This document shows, piece after piece, positions 49,744 through 59,859 of a DNA stretch of 64,000 nt. Every line of letters begins with the position of its first letter. Positions within the stretch are counted from its first letter, which is position 1. Under the pieces are notes generated by a model. The model was not told the origin of the DNA. It did no database searches and was given only the letters and a program-made list of their open reading frames with translations. The translations under genes and the position numbers were made by a program. The DNA comes from Hyphomicrobiales bacterium (GTDB lineage: Bacteria > Pseudomonadota > Alphaproteobacteria > Rhizobiales > Rhizobiaceae), in the NCBI GenBank assembly GCA_900473915.1, contig UCNG01000012.1, forward strand, positions 1 through 64,000, written 5' to 3'.

Positions 49744-50863
49744 GAGCGCACAGCAAGGACAGCGCGACCAGAATACACCCGAACCAGGGAAGGGCGTGGA
49801 AAGATAGGTGCTGCAAAACAAGCCCACCCGTTGCGGTGCCAAGCGCTACGCCCACATGCATGGCTGACAGGTTGATCCCGACACCGGCATCGGATGTTGC
49901 GGGATCGGTCGTGATGAGAAAACTCTGAACCACGGGCGAAATCATCCAGCTGACGCAGGCCCATGCCATCAGCGCTGCGCCAAAAATTGTGCTCGAGCCG
50001 ACTGCAAGCGGTATCGCCGTCAACGCCGTCAGATAGAGAAGCGGTGTCAGTACAATAGCCAGCCGTGGCGACAGTTTGTCGACAAGCAAGCCACCGAGAT
50101 AACCACCGGTCATTCCGGCCAATCCGAAGGCCACCATTGCCCAGATGACCTTGTGAGAGGGAATGTGGACCACTTCCAGAAGGTAGGATGAAAGATAGGC
50201 GAACAATACGAAATGTCCGCCGATCATCAAGATAGAAACCAGTTGGGCTGACCTTAGCCGTGAGGATTTCAGGTGCGGCATATAAGGTGGTAAACCGGCG
50301 GGATTGCGTCCAGTCTTTGGTAACACGCGTAATGACAGGAGGAACACCAGAGCTGCTGCTAATGCCAGACCTAGGAAAACCGCGCGCCAACCCAGCCATT
50401 CGTCGAGGATCATTCCGGTCGGAACGCCAGCCACCATCGATCCACTGATGCCCATGAATATAATCCCGATAGCGCGTCCGCGCATTGCGGGACTAACCAG
50501 TTCTGTGGCGAGCATGGTTGCAATCAGGCAAACGATTGCGCTGGCTGCGGCCATGCCGATCCGCGCGGCAAACAGGATCGCATAATTGGGGCTGATGCAT
50601 GCAATGATATTGCTTGCTATGAAAATGCCCAACGCTGAGACCAGAATGTTTTTCCTCTCGAACTGTGTCGTGAGGATGAGTGCCAGCGGAGCCGTGAGCG
50701 CAAAAGTAATCGAAAAAACGGAAGTCAGTTGTCCGGCGACACTGACGGAAACGCTCAAACCGGGGGCAATGCTCGGAAGAATACCGATGATGATATTCTC
50801 GGCGGTACCAGTGACGAAGGTTGCCAGCGCCAGCACAAATAGCCGGGTGTCCATATTTGCCAT
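49688..50863 (-). CDS. MFS transporter, DHA1-like efflux
   Basis: A 391-residue 12-span permease of the AraJ/PbuE-like drug/arabinose exporter group: [52 protein letters not shown] at the start, [20 protein letters not shown] and the motif C-like [18 protein letters not shown]. The last 56 bases are antisense to the end of metA. Substrate unknown. An ATG at codon 4 is an alternative start. Confidence 0.87.
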   Translation of the reverse strand: MANMDTRLFVLALATFVTGTAENIIIGILPSIAPGLSVSVSVAGQLTSVFSITFALTAPLALILTTQFERKNILVSALGIFIASNIIACISPNYAILFAARIGMAAASAIVCLIATMLATELVSPAMRGRAIGIIFMGISGSMVAGVPTGMILDEWLGWRAVFLGLALAAALVFLLSLRVLPKTGRNPAGLPPYMPHLKSSRLRSAQLVSILMIGGHFVLFAYLSSYLLEVVHIPSHKVIWAMVAFGLAGMTGGYLGGLLVDKLSPRLAIVLTPLLYLTALTAIPLAVGSSTIFGAALMAWACVSWMISPVVQSFLITTDPATSDAGVGINLSAMHVGVALGTATGGLVLQHLSFHALPWFGCILVALSLLCALNASRFFPGRRASIDTSR

Positions 50864-51016
50864 TCCCTTTCATGGTAACACCATGCGGACAGCAAATGGC
50901 CCGGCATGGCGATGTTGCATGCCGGGTTTCGAGGCAAAGCTTCGGTTATCCCTGATACGGTCTCATAACATTCAAACCAATCCTTGACCAGTTCCGCGCG
51001 CGAGTAGGTCCTGACC

Positions 51017-52084
51017 CTAGCTGGCGGCGCGCGCCAGCCATTTGTGCCAGTCGTCTTCGGAACCATGGAAGACATTCAGGTCGATCTTTCCGTTTACGCC
51101 CTGCGACAGGCCCGACCCGGAATACTGCCAGAAGGTCCATGGACGCCCCGGATAGACTTTGGACGGATGCTGGGCAACGGCGCGCAGCCAGAAAGGATAA
51201 TTGGTGAAAGCACCTTTCAGGTTGTCGTCGTAGAAATCTGGTGCCGTATAGATGATTGGGCGCTTGCCATAATGCTGCTCCAGCTTGTCCATGAAGACCT
51301 GCATCTTTTCCCGCACCTGCGCCGGGGAAGGTCGTCGCTTGCAGGAGGAATCGCCGTTCCATTCGACATCGATGACAGGCGGAAGCGCGTCGGCTTCCTT
51401 GGGAACATTGCGGATGAACCAATCGGCTTGCTGGCTTGCTACGCGACACCAGTAGAAGAAATGGTATGCGCCGCGTTTGATGCCGGCCGCCTTTGCCTCG
51501 CGCCAGTTCTTGCGAAACATGGGGTCCAGATGATCCCCGCCATCGGTTGCCTTGATATAGGCGAAGTTGGCGCCCTGCGTGCGCAGTCTCGCCCAGTCGA
51601 TATCGCCCTGCCAGCGGGATACGTCCACGCCGTGCACTGCAAGCTTGCGCGGCGAAGAGCGTCCGAAATTGATCGGCTTCGCATCGCGGAAGCGATGGCT
51701 GTAGATTCTGGAGCGCTCATGCGGTGCAAGACGCACCGGCGGATAGGCTGCGACTTCGGGAGTCGGTACTGAAATCCGGGCCTGTGGCCTTTCTTGCGGC
51801 TGTGGCTGCGGCGCAACGCGTGCTGGCGGTTCTGCCTTGAATGGACCGGCATCTGGAATAGGGCCTGCCCATGCCAGTACTTCCTCCTGGCTGGCGGCAG
51901 GCATCGGTTGGGGTGCGCTCGCCATTTCACTCAAAGGAGCGGGCGGAACCGGGCGCACCACCGAACTCGTAGTCTCGGCCGAGGTTTTCGACTGGAGCAT
52001 GATGCTGTCGACGCCGGAGCTTGACGTACAGCCCGTCAAAGCGGCGCAGGCAAGGGCAATGACTGATACAACCGAAGAACGCAT
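51017..52084 (-). CDS. GH25 lysozyme-like lipoprotein
   Basis: A 355-residue lipoprotein with lipobox LTGC (~residue 18), a proline-rich linker (~40-125), and a C-terminal GH25 muramidase domain (~145-350). Catalytic acidic residues appear in HGVDVSRWQG and PPVIDVEWNG; YIKATDGGDHLDPMF and WTFWQYSGSG are family segments. It should act on peptidoglycan in the periplasm, anchored to a membrane. The ATG at 52082-52084 is selected for the signal peptide. Monocistronic. Confidence 0.92.
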   Translation of the reverse strand: MRSSVVSVIALACAALTGCTSSSGVDSIMLQSKTSAETTSSVVRPVPPAPLSEMASAPQPMPAASQEEVLAWAGPIPDAGPFKAEPPARVAPQPQPQERPQARISVPTPEVAAYPPVRLAPHERSRIYSHRFRDAKPINFGRSSPRKLAVHGVDVSRWQGDIDWARLRTQGANFAYIKATDGGDHLDPMFRKNWREAKAAGIKRGAYHFFYWCRVASQQADWFIRNVPKEADALPPVIDVEWNGDSSCKRRPSPAQVREKMQVFMDKLEQHYGKRPIIYTAPDFYDDNLKGAFTNYPFWLRAVAQHPSKVYPGRPWTFWQYSGSGLSQGVNGKIDLNVFHGSEDDWHKWLARAAS

Positions 52085-52199
52085 GAGCACCCGTAACGCA
52101 AAACAAATGGGCTGCAACGCTCCTCCCGAGCTAATTGCTAATCAAAGCTTACCGGGAAAAGCTGAATCCAAAGTTTACGAAATTGCTAATGCGAAATCT

Positions 52200-53621
52200 C
52201 TAAATCGACTGTCTGAGGATTTTTATCAAAGCTGTTGCAGATTTCTCCAATGTGGTTTCGTCAAATCCTGAGAAACCGAGAATAAGTCCCTGACGGGGCG
52301 TCAGTTTCGTAAAAAGCGTCGATAGTGGATGAACCTCAATGTCAGCCTTTGCCAGAACGGATGCGAGATGTGTATCACTTTGCCCCTCTGGCAAAGCCAG
52401 CAGCAAGGATAGTCCGGCAGGCGGGGCTTCAATTCGAAACAGGTCCGGTTCACCGGGGGCGAGTGCTGCTATGAGTTTACGGCGGCGCGAGGCATGGATG
52501 CGGCGCATACGTCTTATGTGCTGTGCAAAAGCTCCCGTTTCAATGAAAGCGGCCAGAGCTGGCTGGGCCAGCGGCGATGGCGCGGGAAACAACGTCTGCC
52601 GTAATTCTCGAAATTGAACCACTCTATGCGACGGCACGATCAGGAAGCCGAGCCGCAAGAGGGGCGAGAAGACCTTGGAGAAACTCCCGATATAAAGAAT
52701 ACGGTCGGGGTCCAGCGACATCAGCGCTGGCAGCGGCTGGCCGACATAGCGATGCTCACTGTCGTAATCATCCTCGATAATTATCGCATCACGTTCTCTT
52801 GCCCAGGCAATCAGCTCCAGACGGCGCGCCAAAGTCATGGTTACGCCTGTCGGATGGTGCCGGGCAGGTGTAACAAAAGCACCGCGCGCATTGTCGGCCT
52901 CGTTCCGACCTATAGAAACATCAAGACCTCCGCCGTCAACCGGCACCGGGACGATGTCGAGACCATTGACGCCCAGGATTTTGCGAGCCGGTGGATACCC
53001 TGGTTCTTCCATCCACAGTTTGTTGCCGGGGGCGAACAAGGCTTCCCGGATGAGTGAAAGGGCGTCTGCGCTGCCGCCGGTTATGATGATCTGATCCGGC
53101 GATACGATCATACCCCGCCATTCGTGCAAATGACGCGCCAGCGATGACCGCAGAGGATGGAAACCAAACACATCGTCGCTGTTCAATAGATCGGCTGAAG
53201 GATTGCGCCAGATGCGCCCGAGCAGTTTGCCCCACTGGTCATGCGGGAAATGATCGCTATCGAACACACCAAGCCGAAAGGCTTTGGCTTCTTCACGATG
53301 TAACCGCGGCTGGGTTCTTGCAGGGAGTGGCGATGGGTCGATGGTCAGGCTGGTATCGGGAAGTTCCGCGGAGACATGCGTGCCCGAGCCTTGCCGTCCT
53401 TCCAGATAGCCCTCGGCAATCAATTGGTCAAAAGCGGCGAGAACAGTCGTTCGGGACAGCCCCAGTTCCAGTGAAAGGCTGCGCGTCGACGGCAACCTTG
53501 CGTTCGGCTTCAGGCGACCGGCCAGAACCGCTTGCCTGATCTGATCAACCAGTTGCGCGGTGAGCGAGACATCGCTGGCACGATCAATCCCGAATTCCGG
53601 AAGTGTATTGGAAATTGGCAT
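52200..53621 (-). CDS. MocR/PdxR-type regulator (GntR plus aminotransferase-like domain)
   Basis: A 473-residue fusion. The N-terminal winged helix (SLTAQLVDQIRQAVLAGRLKPNARLPSTRSLSLELGLSRTTVLAAFDQLIAEGYLE) is GntR-like. The C-terminal ~360 residues are a fold-type I PLP domain, with the PLP-lysine region YIGSFSKVFSPLLRLGFLI. Such proteins sense PLP. It is divergent from a pyridoxamine-phosphate-oxidase-like gene, which supports a vitamin B6 or amine-linked role. Confidence 0.92.
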   Translation of the reverse strand: MPISNTLPEFGIDRASDVSLTAQLVDQIRQAVLAGRLKPNARLPSTRSLSLELGLSRTTVLAAFDQLIAEGYLEGRQGSGTHVSAELPDTSLTIDPSPLPARTQPRLHREEAKAFRLGVFDSDHFPHDQWGKLLGRIWRNPSADLLNSDDVFGFHPLRSSLARHLHEWRGMIVSPDQIIITGGSADALSLIREALFAPGNKLWMEEPGYPPARKILGVNGLDIVPVPVDGGGLDVSIGRNEADNARGAFVTPARHHPTGVTMTLARRLELIAWARERDAIIIEDDYDSEHRYVGQPLPALMSLDPDRILYIGSFSKVFSPLLRLGFLIVPSHRVVQFRELRQTLFPAPSPLAQPALAAFIETGAFAQHIRRMRRIHASRRRKLIAALAPGEPDLFRIEAPPAGLSLLLALPEGQSDTHLASVLAKADIEVHPLSTLFTKLTPRQGLILGFSGFDETTLEKSATALIKILRQSI

Positions 53622-53702
53622 TATCTTATTCGATTAAAGTGGTTATTTTCCTAATGCCACTATGCGGGCAGTTTGGCCGAACATAAAGGAGAAATATCGG
53701 CC

Positions 53703-54365
53703 ATGACGAAAGCCCCCACCGAACGCACCCGTGTAAAACGCATTCACGAGCGCGGCGCCTATGACGCAGCCACGGTTCATTCAATCATCGATGCTCAACC
53801 GCTCGCGCATGTGGCCTATGTGTTCAATGGAACGCCTTATGTCACACCGACGCTGGTCTGGCGCGAAGGCAATTTCATCTATTGGCATGGATCATCCGCA
53901 AGCCGAATGCTGGAAAGCTGCGATGAAGCCGAAGTCTGTGTGAGCTTTACATTGCTCGACGGGCTGGTCCTGGCCCGCTCGGCATTTCATCATTCGTGCA
54001 ATTATCGCTCGGTCATGGCTTTCGGGACCGCGCGTAAAGTTTCGGATGTGACGGCGAAAGAACATCACTTGCGCAGTTTCGTAAACGGTCTTTTTCCCGG
54101 CCGCTGGGAAGGCTTGCGCCCGATGATGGCAAAGGAGTTGAAGGCCACCATGCTTCTCGAACTGGAGCTGAACGAAGCCTCGGCAAAGGTTCGTTCTGGC
54201 CCACCGAAGGACGACGATGCCGATTATGCGCTACCGATCTGGGCAGGCGTCATTCCCATGTCCACGCAGATCGGCGCGCCGATCGATGACGGACGTGTTT
54301 TGCCGGGCGTCGCCGCGCCGCAAGGCGTTACGCAGTTCGGATATGTGGCGGAGGCCGCCGAATAA
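53703..54365 (+). CDS. Pyridoxamine 5'-phosphate oxidase-like flavoprotein
   Basis: A 220-residue FMN-binding split-barrel protein of the PNPOx-related family: KRIHERGAYDAATVHSIIDAQPLAHVAYVFNGTPYVTPTLVWREGNFIYWHGSSASRM is characteristic, as is FHHSCNYRSVMAFGTARKV. The ATG at 53703 is preceded by AGGAG. It is divergent from the MocR/PdxR-like regulator and is its likely target. It may be a B6-related enzyme or a general flavin oxidoreductase. Confidence 0.88.
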   Translation: MTKAPTERTRVKRIHERGAYDAATVHSIIDAQPLAHVAYVFNGTPYVTPTLVWREGNFIYWHGSSASRMLESCDEAEVCVSFTLLDGLVLARSAFHHSCNYRSVMAFGTARKVSDVTAKEHHLRSFVNGLFPGRWEGLRPMMAKELKATMLLELELNEASAKVRSGPPKDDDADYALPIWAGVIPMSTQIGAPIDDGRVLPGVAAPQGVTQFGYVAEAAE

Positions 54366-54377
54366 ACAACCGCGACT

Positions 54378-54794
54378 TTAAGCAGGTCCGAGAAAGAGAT
54401 GCGTCTCGGACTTTGCGATACCATCCATCGCCCGGATACCTGTTACAAGCCGGTGAAATTCATTCATGTTGGGAACCTCGATCTCGGCGATCAGGTCCCA
54501 CGTTCCGTTGGTGGTGTTTACTGCTGAAAATCCGGGATTTTTACGCAATGTCGCGATCACGCTTTTGATGTTTCGCCCGGTGAGTTCGATCATCATGATG
54601 CCGCGGATCATGTCGGTCGACCCGTGATCCTTCAGTCGAACCGTAAAGCCTGCAATCACGCCTGAAGCTATCAGGCGTTCCATCCGGCTCTGGATCGTGC
54701 CCCGCGCTACCCCAAGAATGCTCGCAAGCGTCGGGATTGACGCGCGTGCGTTGATACGCAGTTCCGAGATTAATCGCTGGTCCAGATCATCCAT
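54378..54794 (-). CDS. Lrp/AsnC-family regulator
   Basis: A 138-residue regulator with DNA-binding LDQRLISELRINARASIPTLASILGVARGTIQSRMERLIASGVIAGFTVRL and a RAM effector domain (MMIELTGRNIKSVIATLRKNPGFSAVNTTNGTWDLIAEIEVPNMNEF). It converges on the PNPOx gene and is divergent from the amino-acid transporter operon at 55 kb, so it may control that operon. The start at MDDLDQ is preferred. Confidence 0.9.
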   Translation of the reverse strand: MDDLDQRLISELRINARASIPTLASILGVARGTIQSRMERLIASGVIAGFTVRLKDHGSTDMIRGIMMIELTGRNIKSVIATLRKNPGFSAVNTTNGTWDLIAEIEVPNMNEFHRLVTGIRAMDGIAKSETHLFLGPA

Positions 54795-55153
54795 CACCAC
54801 ACCGCCATTTTGACGATTTCGCCAATCTGATTGCGTTTATCGCAGATTACTGGACATTTCTATACATAAATGGCGTTTTCGTTGATCCTTTGCTCCGTTA
54901 GCGTGCCTAAAAACAAACAAGCCGGATAAGCAGCACGCAACCGGCAAGGGGAATTCGGAGGTGGATCGATGGCGCTTTTCTTCTGCCGCTCCTGGCTAGC
55001 CGGGGCGCGACGATCTTTTCCGTTCCGAATAGGTTTTCCCGAGAAATTTGCCGCCGCCTGTCGGGCGTCGACAATCTGGAAAGATGCGCCACATCGCGCG
55101 CTCGGAACGGGCATCGCCCGTGATCGCGTTACGATCACTTAGGAGAAAATGAA
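54795..55153. other. Intergenic between Lrp gene and amino-acid transporter operon
   Basis: The first 100 bases are AT-rich and likely contain divergent promoters. The second half holds a 57-codon frame with a ribosome site (54969-55142). No hairpin or RNA gene was recognised. Confidence 0.45.
54969..55142 (+). CDS. Candidate 57-codon small gene upstream of transporter operon
   Basis: The ATG has a perfect GGAGGT site (54957-54962) six bases upstream, and the stop TAG overlaps the AGGAG ribosome site of the binding-protein gene. The peptide starts MALFFCRSWLAGARRSF, is basic, and has two cysteines. Translation through this frame would influence the next gene's start, so it could be a leader peptide. 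No family is recognised and the frame may be chance. Confidence 0.35.
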   Translation: MALFFCRSWLAGARRSFPFRIGFPEKFAAACRASTIWKDAPHRALGTGIARDRVTIT

Positions 55154-55930
55154 ATGAAAACCCTTCTATCTTCACTCATTGCAGCTGGTGTCGGCGCTTT
55201 GATGATGCTTGCACCTGCCCATGCCGACGATCTCGAAAAGGTCAAGCAGAGCGGCGAATTGCGCATCGGCATGAGTGGCGTTTTTCCGCCTTTCAGCTTT
55301 GTCGACGGCCAGAATCAGGTTGTCGGCTTTGACGTCGATATCGGCGCCGAAATCGCCAAGCGTCTCGATGTTAAGTCGGTTGTCGTAACCACGGCTTTCG
55401 ACGGTATCATTGCCGGGCTGCGCGCGGGCAAGTTCGACGTCGTCGTCGGCAGCATGAGCATCACGCCGGAGCGCGAAAAGGCCGTCGACTTCGCTGGCCC
55501 TTACTATCGCGGCGGGCGCGGCATCTTCGTGACGGAAGCTTCCCCGGTCAAGTCCATGGATGAATTGAAGCAGGGCAAGACCATTGCCGTGACGCTTGGC
55601 GAAACCAGCGACAAGTGGGCGCGCGAGCAGGGCGGCTGGACGGTTCGTACCTATAAGGGCATTCCGGAATTGCTACTCGAGCTTCGCTCGGGCCGCGTCG
55701 ACGCCATTGCGTCGGATGATATTCCGATCCTGATCGCTATCAAGGAAAGCGGCGAAAAGGTTCGCCAGCTCGATACGCCGGAGCTTCAGGGCACCGACAA
55801 TGTCGGCATCGCTCTGCGCAAGGGGAATCCCGAACTGAAGGATGCGATCAACAAGGCCCTCGATGACATGAAGGCCGACGGCACCTACGAGAAAATCTCG
55901 ATGAAGTGGATCGGTCGCGACATCCGCTAA
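55154..55930 (+). CDS. Polar amino-acid ABC transporter binding protein
   Basis: A 258-residue PBP family 3 protein with a signal peptide ending at AHA-DD (~24). Typical parts are GELRIGMSGVFPPFSFVDGQNQVVGFDVDIGAEIAKRL, AGKFDVVVGSMSITPEREKAVDFAGPYY, and SGRVDAIASDDIPI. It is the first gene of a five-gene operon. Ligand is an amino acid or opine-like compound, unresolved. TAGGAG ribosome site. Confidence 0.92.
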   Translation: MKTLLSSLIAAGVGALMMLAPAHADDLEKVKQSGELRIGMSGVFPPFSFVDGQNQVVGFDVDIGAEIAKRLDVKSVVVTTAFDGIIAGLRAGKFDVVVGSMSITPEREKAVDFAGPYYRGGRGIFVTEASPVKSMDELKQGKTIAVTLGETSDKWAREQGGWTVRTYKGIPELLLELRSGRVDAIASDDIPILIAIKESGEKVRQLDTPELQGTDNVGIALRKGNPELKDAINKALDDMKADGTYEKISMKWIGRDIR

Positions 55931-55943
55931 CCCCATGAAACCC

Positions 55944-55979
55944 TTGCCGGGGCGACAGTTAGAATGAACGTCCCGGCAA
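55944..55979 (+). terminator. Hairpin between binding-protein and permease genes
   Basis: TTGCCGGG/CCCGGCAA, 8-bp stem with a 20-nt loop, 14 bases after the binding-protein stop. No T-run. It probably protects the upstream mRNA and keeps the binding protein in excess over the permeases. Confidence 0.5.
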
Positions 55980-56019
55980 CATATCTTTCCGGCTTGGTTG
56001 TCCAGACAGGAAAGGGGAG

Positions 56020-56670
56020 ATGATGAATTTCTCTTTGATGGCGGAGGTCTTTCCATATTTTCTGGAGGCCGCCCTGGTTACCGTCGAAATCTCGGCGCTT
56101 GCCATTCTTATCGGTTTGACTGTCGGTGCACTTGCCACAACCGCGAAACTGTCGCGCTTCTGGCCATTACGGTTCATCGGAACGGCTTACGTCAGCGTGT
56201 TTCGCGGCACACCGTGCCTGCTGCAGCTTTTCGTTCTTTATTTCGGCGGACCGCAGATCGGCATCAATCTTGAACCTTTCGCAGCCGGTGCCATCGGTCT
56301 CGGGCTCAATATCGGTGCTTATTACGCCGAAGCCATGCGAGGCGCCATTCTGACAGTGGATGCCGGTCAGAACGAAGCCGCCCGTTCCATCGGCTTCAGC
56401 AGTGGGCAGTCCGTGCGCTTTGTGGTGCTGCCGCAGGCAGCCCGGCTGATGATCCGCTCTCTCGGGGTCAACACCGTGATGCTGATCAAGGGGTCCGCCC
56501 TGGTTTCGGCGATTTCCGTCGTTGAATTGACCTATACCGCCCAACGTTTCATCGGCTCAACCTATCGTCCGTTTGAGATTTTCGGCATCGCCGCCGCCAT
56601 TTACATGGTCCTCATCTATATCGTTGCACGCTTCGTCGATTTTCTCGAAGCCCGCTACGCGCTCAAATAG
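56020..56670 (+). CDS. Polar amino-acid ABC permease 1
   Basis: A 216-residue HisQ/HisM-type permease. VFRGTPCLLQLFVLYF and the EAA loop QNEAARSIGFSSGQSVRFVVLPQAARLM are typical. An ATG one codon later is equally possible. It is separated by 11 bases from the second permease. Confidence 0.92.
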   Translation: MMNFSLMAEVFPYFLEAALVTVEISALAILIGLTVGALATTAKLSRFWPLRFIGTAYVSVFRGTPCLLQLFVLYFGGPQIGINLEPFAAGAIGLGLNIGAYYAEAMRGAILTVDAGQNEAARSIGFSSGQSVRFVVLPQAARLMIRSLGVNTVMLIKGSALVSAISVVELTYTAQRFIGSTYRPFEIFGIAAAIYMVLIYIVARFVDFLEARYALK

Positions 56671-56681
56671 GCGGTGATTTC

Positions 56682-57338
56682 ATGCAACTCGATTTTTCCA
56701 TCGTCCCGCCCTATACCGAACTCCTGATGACTGGCGTCTGGTGGACGCTTATCATCGCAGTTTCGTCATCCATCGTCAGCTTCTTCGGCGGCATCGCCTT
56801 TGCCTTGCTTGTTCTCTACGGACACTGGCTGGTGCGTTATCCTATCCGCTTCTTCATCTGGCTTTTCATGGGGACCCCGCTGCTTTTGCAGCTCTTCCTG
56901 CTCTATTACGGCCTCTCGCAGATCGGCATCAACATTCCCGCCGTGTGGACCGGCATTATCGGCCTTGGCCTGCATTTTGCGGTCTATAATTCCGATTTGT
57001 TTCGCACAGCGATCCTGACCGTCGATCCGGGGCAGAATGAGGGCGCCCGTTCGTTGGGTTTCGGCAACGCTCAGACCTTGCGCTACATCATCGTGCCGCA
57101 AGCCGTTCGCAATGCGCTGCCGCAGGTGGGTAATAATCTGATTGCTCTTCTGAAAGACACGGCGCTTGTGTCGGTAATCGGCATTACCGAGCTGGTTCAC
57201 GCATCGCAGCAGGCGATCAGCGAAACCTACAGCCCGTTTGAATTCTATATCACTGCCGCAGTGATCTTCTACGTACTCAATCTCATCCTGGAAGCCGGAT
57301 TGCACTGGATGGAAAAGAAAGTCGAGGCTTACCGATGA
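56682..57338 (+). CDS. Polar amino-acid ABC permease 2
   Basis: A 218-residue HisM-type permease with [21 protein letters not shown] and EAA loop [30 protein letters not shown]. It pairs with permease 1 as a heterodimer. Its stop overlaps the ATPase start by four bases (ATGA). Confidence 0.93.
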   Translation: MQLDFSIVPPYTELLMTGVWWTLIIAVSSSIVSFFGGIAFALLVLYGHWLVRYPIRFFIWLFMGTPLLLQLFLLYYGLSQIGINIPAVWTGIIGLGLHFAVYNSDLFRTAILTVDPGQNEGARSLGFGNAQTLRYIIVPQAVRNALPQVGNNLIALLKDTALVSVIGITELVHASQQAISETYSPFEFYITAAVIFYVLNLILEAGLHWMEKKVEAYR

Positions 57339-58099
57339 GCAACAGCAAACCCATGGTGGAAGTGCGCGACGTCCACAAGGCTTATGGCGCGCTTGAGGTT
57401 CTCAAGGGCATCAACCTGTCGGTCGAACGCGGCCAGATCATCGCCATTATCGGTCCTTCCGGTTCCGGTAAAAGCACGCTGCTTCGCTCGATCAATCATC
57501 TCGAAACAGTCAATTCAGGCCAGATACTGCTGGATGGTGTTCAGATAAACCAGCCATTGAGCGGACGTGCGTTCGAGCGGCATATCAATGCCGTGCGCCA
57601 GCAAATGGGCATGGTTTTCCAGCACTTCAACCTGTTTCCGCATCTCAATGTGATGGAGAACATCACGCTTGGGCCTATCAAACTGAAGGGCAAGAGCAAG
57701 CAGGAAGCACAGGAACTGGCCGTTTCGCTTTTGAAGAAAGTCGGTCTCGCCGATAAAGCTTCAATGTATCCGTCGCGTCTGTCGGGCGGGCAGAAGCAGC
57801 GTGTTGCCATCGCCCGCGCGCTTGCCATGCAGCCGAAAGTCATGCTGTTCGACGAAGCCACTTCCGCGCTTGATCCGGAGCTGGTGGAGGAAGTCAATCA
57901 GGTCATGAAACAGCTCGCGCAGGAGCATATGACCATGCTGATCGTGACCCATGAAATGCGCTTTGCCGCTGAAGTTTCCGACAAGGTGCTGTTCATGGAC
58001 AAAGGCGTGGTGGTCGAGGAAGGCAAACCGGACGTAATCTTCACCAACCCGGAAAATGAAAGAACGAGAGCGTTCCTGAGAAAGCATCTCAACCAGTAA
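57335..58099 (+). CDS. Polar amino-acid ABC ATPase (GlnQ-like)
   Basis: A 254-residue ATPase with Walker [11 protein letters not shown]-loop [14 protein letters not shown], signature [12 protein letters not shown], Walker [13 protein letters not shown] (an Ala replaces the usual Pro in DEPTS), and H-loop VTHEMRFA. It energises the two permeases. Confidence 0.94.
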   Translation: MSNSKPMVEVRDVHKAYGALEVLKGINLSVERGQIIAIIGPSGSGKSTLLRSINHLETVNSGQILLDGVQINQPLSGRAFERHINAVRQQMGMVFQHFNLFPHLNVMENITLGPIKLKGKSKQEAQELAVSLLKKVGLADKASMYPSRLSGGQKQRVAIARALAMQPKVMLFDEATSALDPELVEEVNQVMKQLAQEHMTMLIVTHEMRFAAEVSDKVLFMDKGVVVEEGKPDVIFTNPENERTRAFLRKHLNQ

Positions 58100-58180
58100 A
58101 TCGACGCTAAATCAGATTGTGAAGACCCGTCTGTGCCTCACCCAGGTACGGAGGCGGGGAACTATTGAGCGAGGAAGACC

Positions 58181-59836
58181 GTGGCAAGCCAAAATGAATG
58201 GAACCCGACGGAACGGGTGCGAGAACTCTCCTATCGCATGGTAAGATGGCCGAGTGAGACCGGGACACCTGACGAGGCATCGTTTGGTCCGAAGCTTGCC
58301 GAGCTTTTGCGCGAGATTCCCTATTTCCAGAAAAATCCTGACGACATTGCCGTTGTCGACAGTCACGGTTCGCCGATGACCAAGAATGTTATTGCGGTGG
58401 TTCGCGGTAGCGGACGACGGACTTTGGCGCTGGCTGGTCATTTCGATGTGGTGGAAACCGCCAATTATCGTGATTTGAAGCATCTGGCTTTTGAACCGGA
58501 CGCCTTGCTGGAAGGGCTTCTGGCAGATCTTACCAGTCGCACGCTCGCACCGAACGAGGAAAAGGCTCTCGCCGATTTTCAGAGCGGGAACTATATCCCC
58601 GGACGCGGCATGCTCGACATGAAGAGTGGGGTCGCCGCCGGTATCGCAGTATTGGAACGTTTCTCGCTGCAGCCGGATCGCGAAGGCAATTTGATCCTGT
58701 TCGCTACCCCTGACGAAGAGCGCGGATCGCGTGGAATGCGCAGCCTGCGCGACGCCCTGCCGGAACTTGCCGAACGCTGGGGTCTCGATATCGTCGCTGG
58801 TATCAATCTGGATGCAACAAGCGATCAGGGTGACGGCGCGGAAGGCCGTGCCATCTATCGTGGTACCATCGGCAAACAGCTTCCCTTTGCTTTCGTGGTT
58901 GGGCAACCGTCCCATGCGAGCTATCCGTTCGAAGGTGTCAGCGCGCATCTCATTGCGTCGGAAATCATGCGGGCAGTCGAAGCCAATGCGGCTCTCTGCG
59001 ACACGGGTGACGGGGAGGTTTCGCCGCCGCCTATCTGCCTTGAAGCGCGGGATTTCCGGGGCGGCTATGAAGTCACTACGCCGGAACGGACGTGGGTTGC
59101 GTTCAACTGGCTGACCCATTCCGTCTCGCCTGACGCGTTGTTCCAGCGGTTCAAGGCGGTTGTCAGCGAGGCGCTGGATCGTGCAATCACGCATTTCAAT
59201 GTCGAGGCGGACCGGTTTGCAAAGCTGGTTGGCAGCGAGGCGAATGTCAATCACAAGGGCCGAATTCTGACCACAGCGGAGTTACGCGAGGAGGTTCGGC
59301 GCGTCGGCGGTGATGCGGCGCTGGAACGGATCGCGGTGCTGGAGGCTGAACTTTCAAGCAGCGACAACCCGCTTCTCATTACGCGCGAACTTGTGGACCG
59401 TATGGTCGCGGAGGCGCGCATTACAGGCCCGACGGTGATTATCGGCTTTGGAAGTCTCGTCTATCCGCATGTTCGCATGGGAGCTGAAACGGCAGAGGAA
59501 CAGCGTTTTGCTGAAGCTCTGGAAACCGCACGTTTGGAGGCAGAGCATCAGTTCGATACGACAATCCGATATCGTGAAATCTTTGCCGGTATCTCCGATA
59601 TGAGCTTCTTCGGTCATATGCCGGATGCGACGGATAGTGAAGTTATCGCGGCCAATACACCGGCGGCTCAGTTCATAGACCGTGCCAATCCGAAGGCGCT
59701 TTCATATCCCGTAGTGAATATCGGTCCATGGGGTCGCGAGTACCATCAGCGGCTGGAACGGGTCTACGCTCCCTACGCCTTTACGGTGCTGCCGCAGTTT
59801 CTTTATGGCATAGCCGCACGCTTCCTGAAGCCCTAG
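58181..59836 (+). CDS. M20-family metallopeptidase, RocB-like
   Basis: A 551-residue protein of the M20/M25/M40 superfamily similar to RocB (arginine utilisation): LALAGHFDVVE, GRGMLDMKSGVAAGIAVLERF and FATPDEERGSRGMRSL are the metal-site motifs, and GQPSHASYPFEGVSAHL is the lid entry. A GTG start with GAGGAAG upstream is used. It follows the transporter by 81 bases and likely hydrolyses the imported compound, such as an N-acyl amino acid or dipeptide. The exact reaction is unknown. Confidence 0.85.
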   Translation: MASQNEWNPTERVRELSYRMVRWPSETGTPDEASFGPKLAELLREIPYFQKNPDDIAVVDSHGSPMTKNVIAVVRGSGRRTLALAGHFDVVETANYRDLKHLAFEPDALLEGLLADLTSRTLAPNEEKALADFQSGNYIPGRGMLDMKSGVAAGIAVLERFSLQPDREGNLILFATPDEERGSRGMRSLRDALPELAERWGLDIVAGINLDATSDQGDGAEGRAIYRGTIGKQLPFAFVVGQPSHASYPFEGVSAHLIASEIMRAVEANAALCDTGDGEVSPPPICLEARDFRGGYEVTTPERTWVAFNWLTHSVSPDALFQRFKAVVSEALDRAITHFNVEADRFAKLVGSEANVNHKGRILTTAELREEVRRVGGDAALERIAVLEAELSSSDNPLLITRELVDRMVAEARITGPTVIIGFGSLVYPHVRMGAETAEEQRFAEALETARLEAEHQFDTTIRYREIFAGISDMSFFGHMPDATDSEVIAANTPAAQFIDRANPKALSYPVVNIGPWGREYHQRLERVYAPYAFTVLPQFLYGIAARFLKP

Positions 59837-59859
59837 CTGTTACGCACGACGCGATGTCC

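Noticed and set aside
58112-59254. 380-codon minus-strand frame opposite the RocB-like gene
   Set aside because: Reverse-frame artefact; the plus-strand gene has all metal-site motifs.
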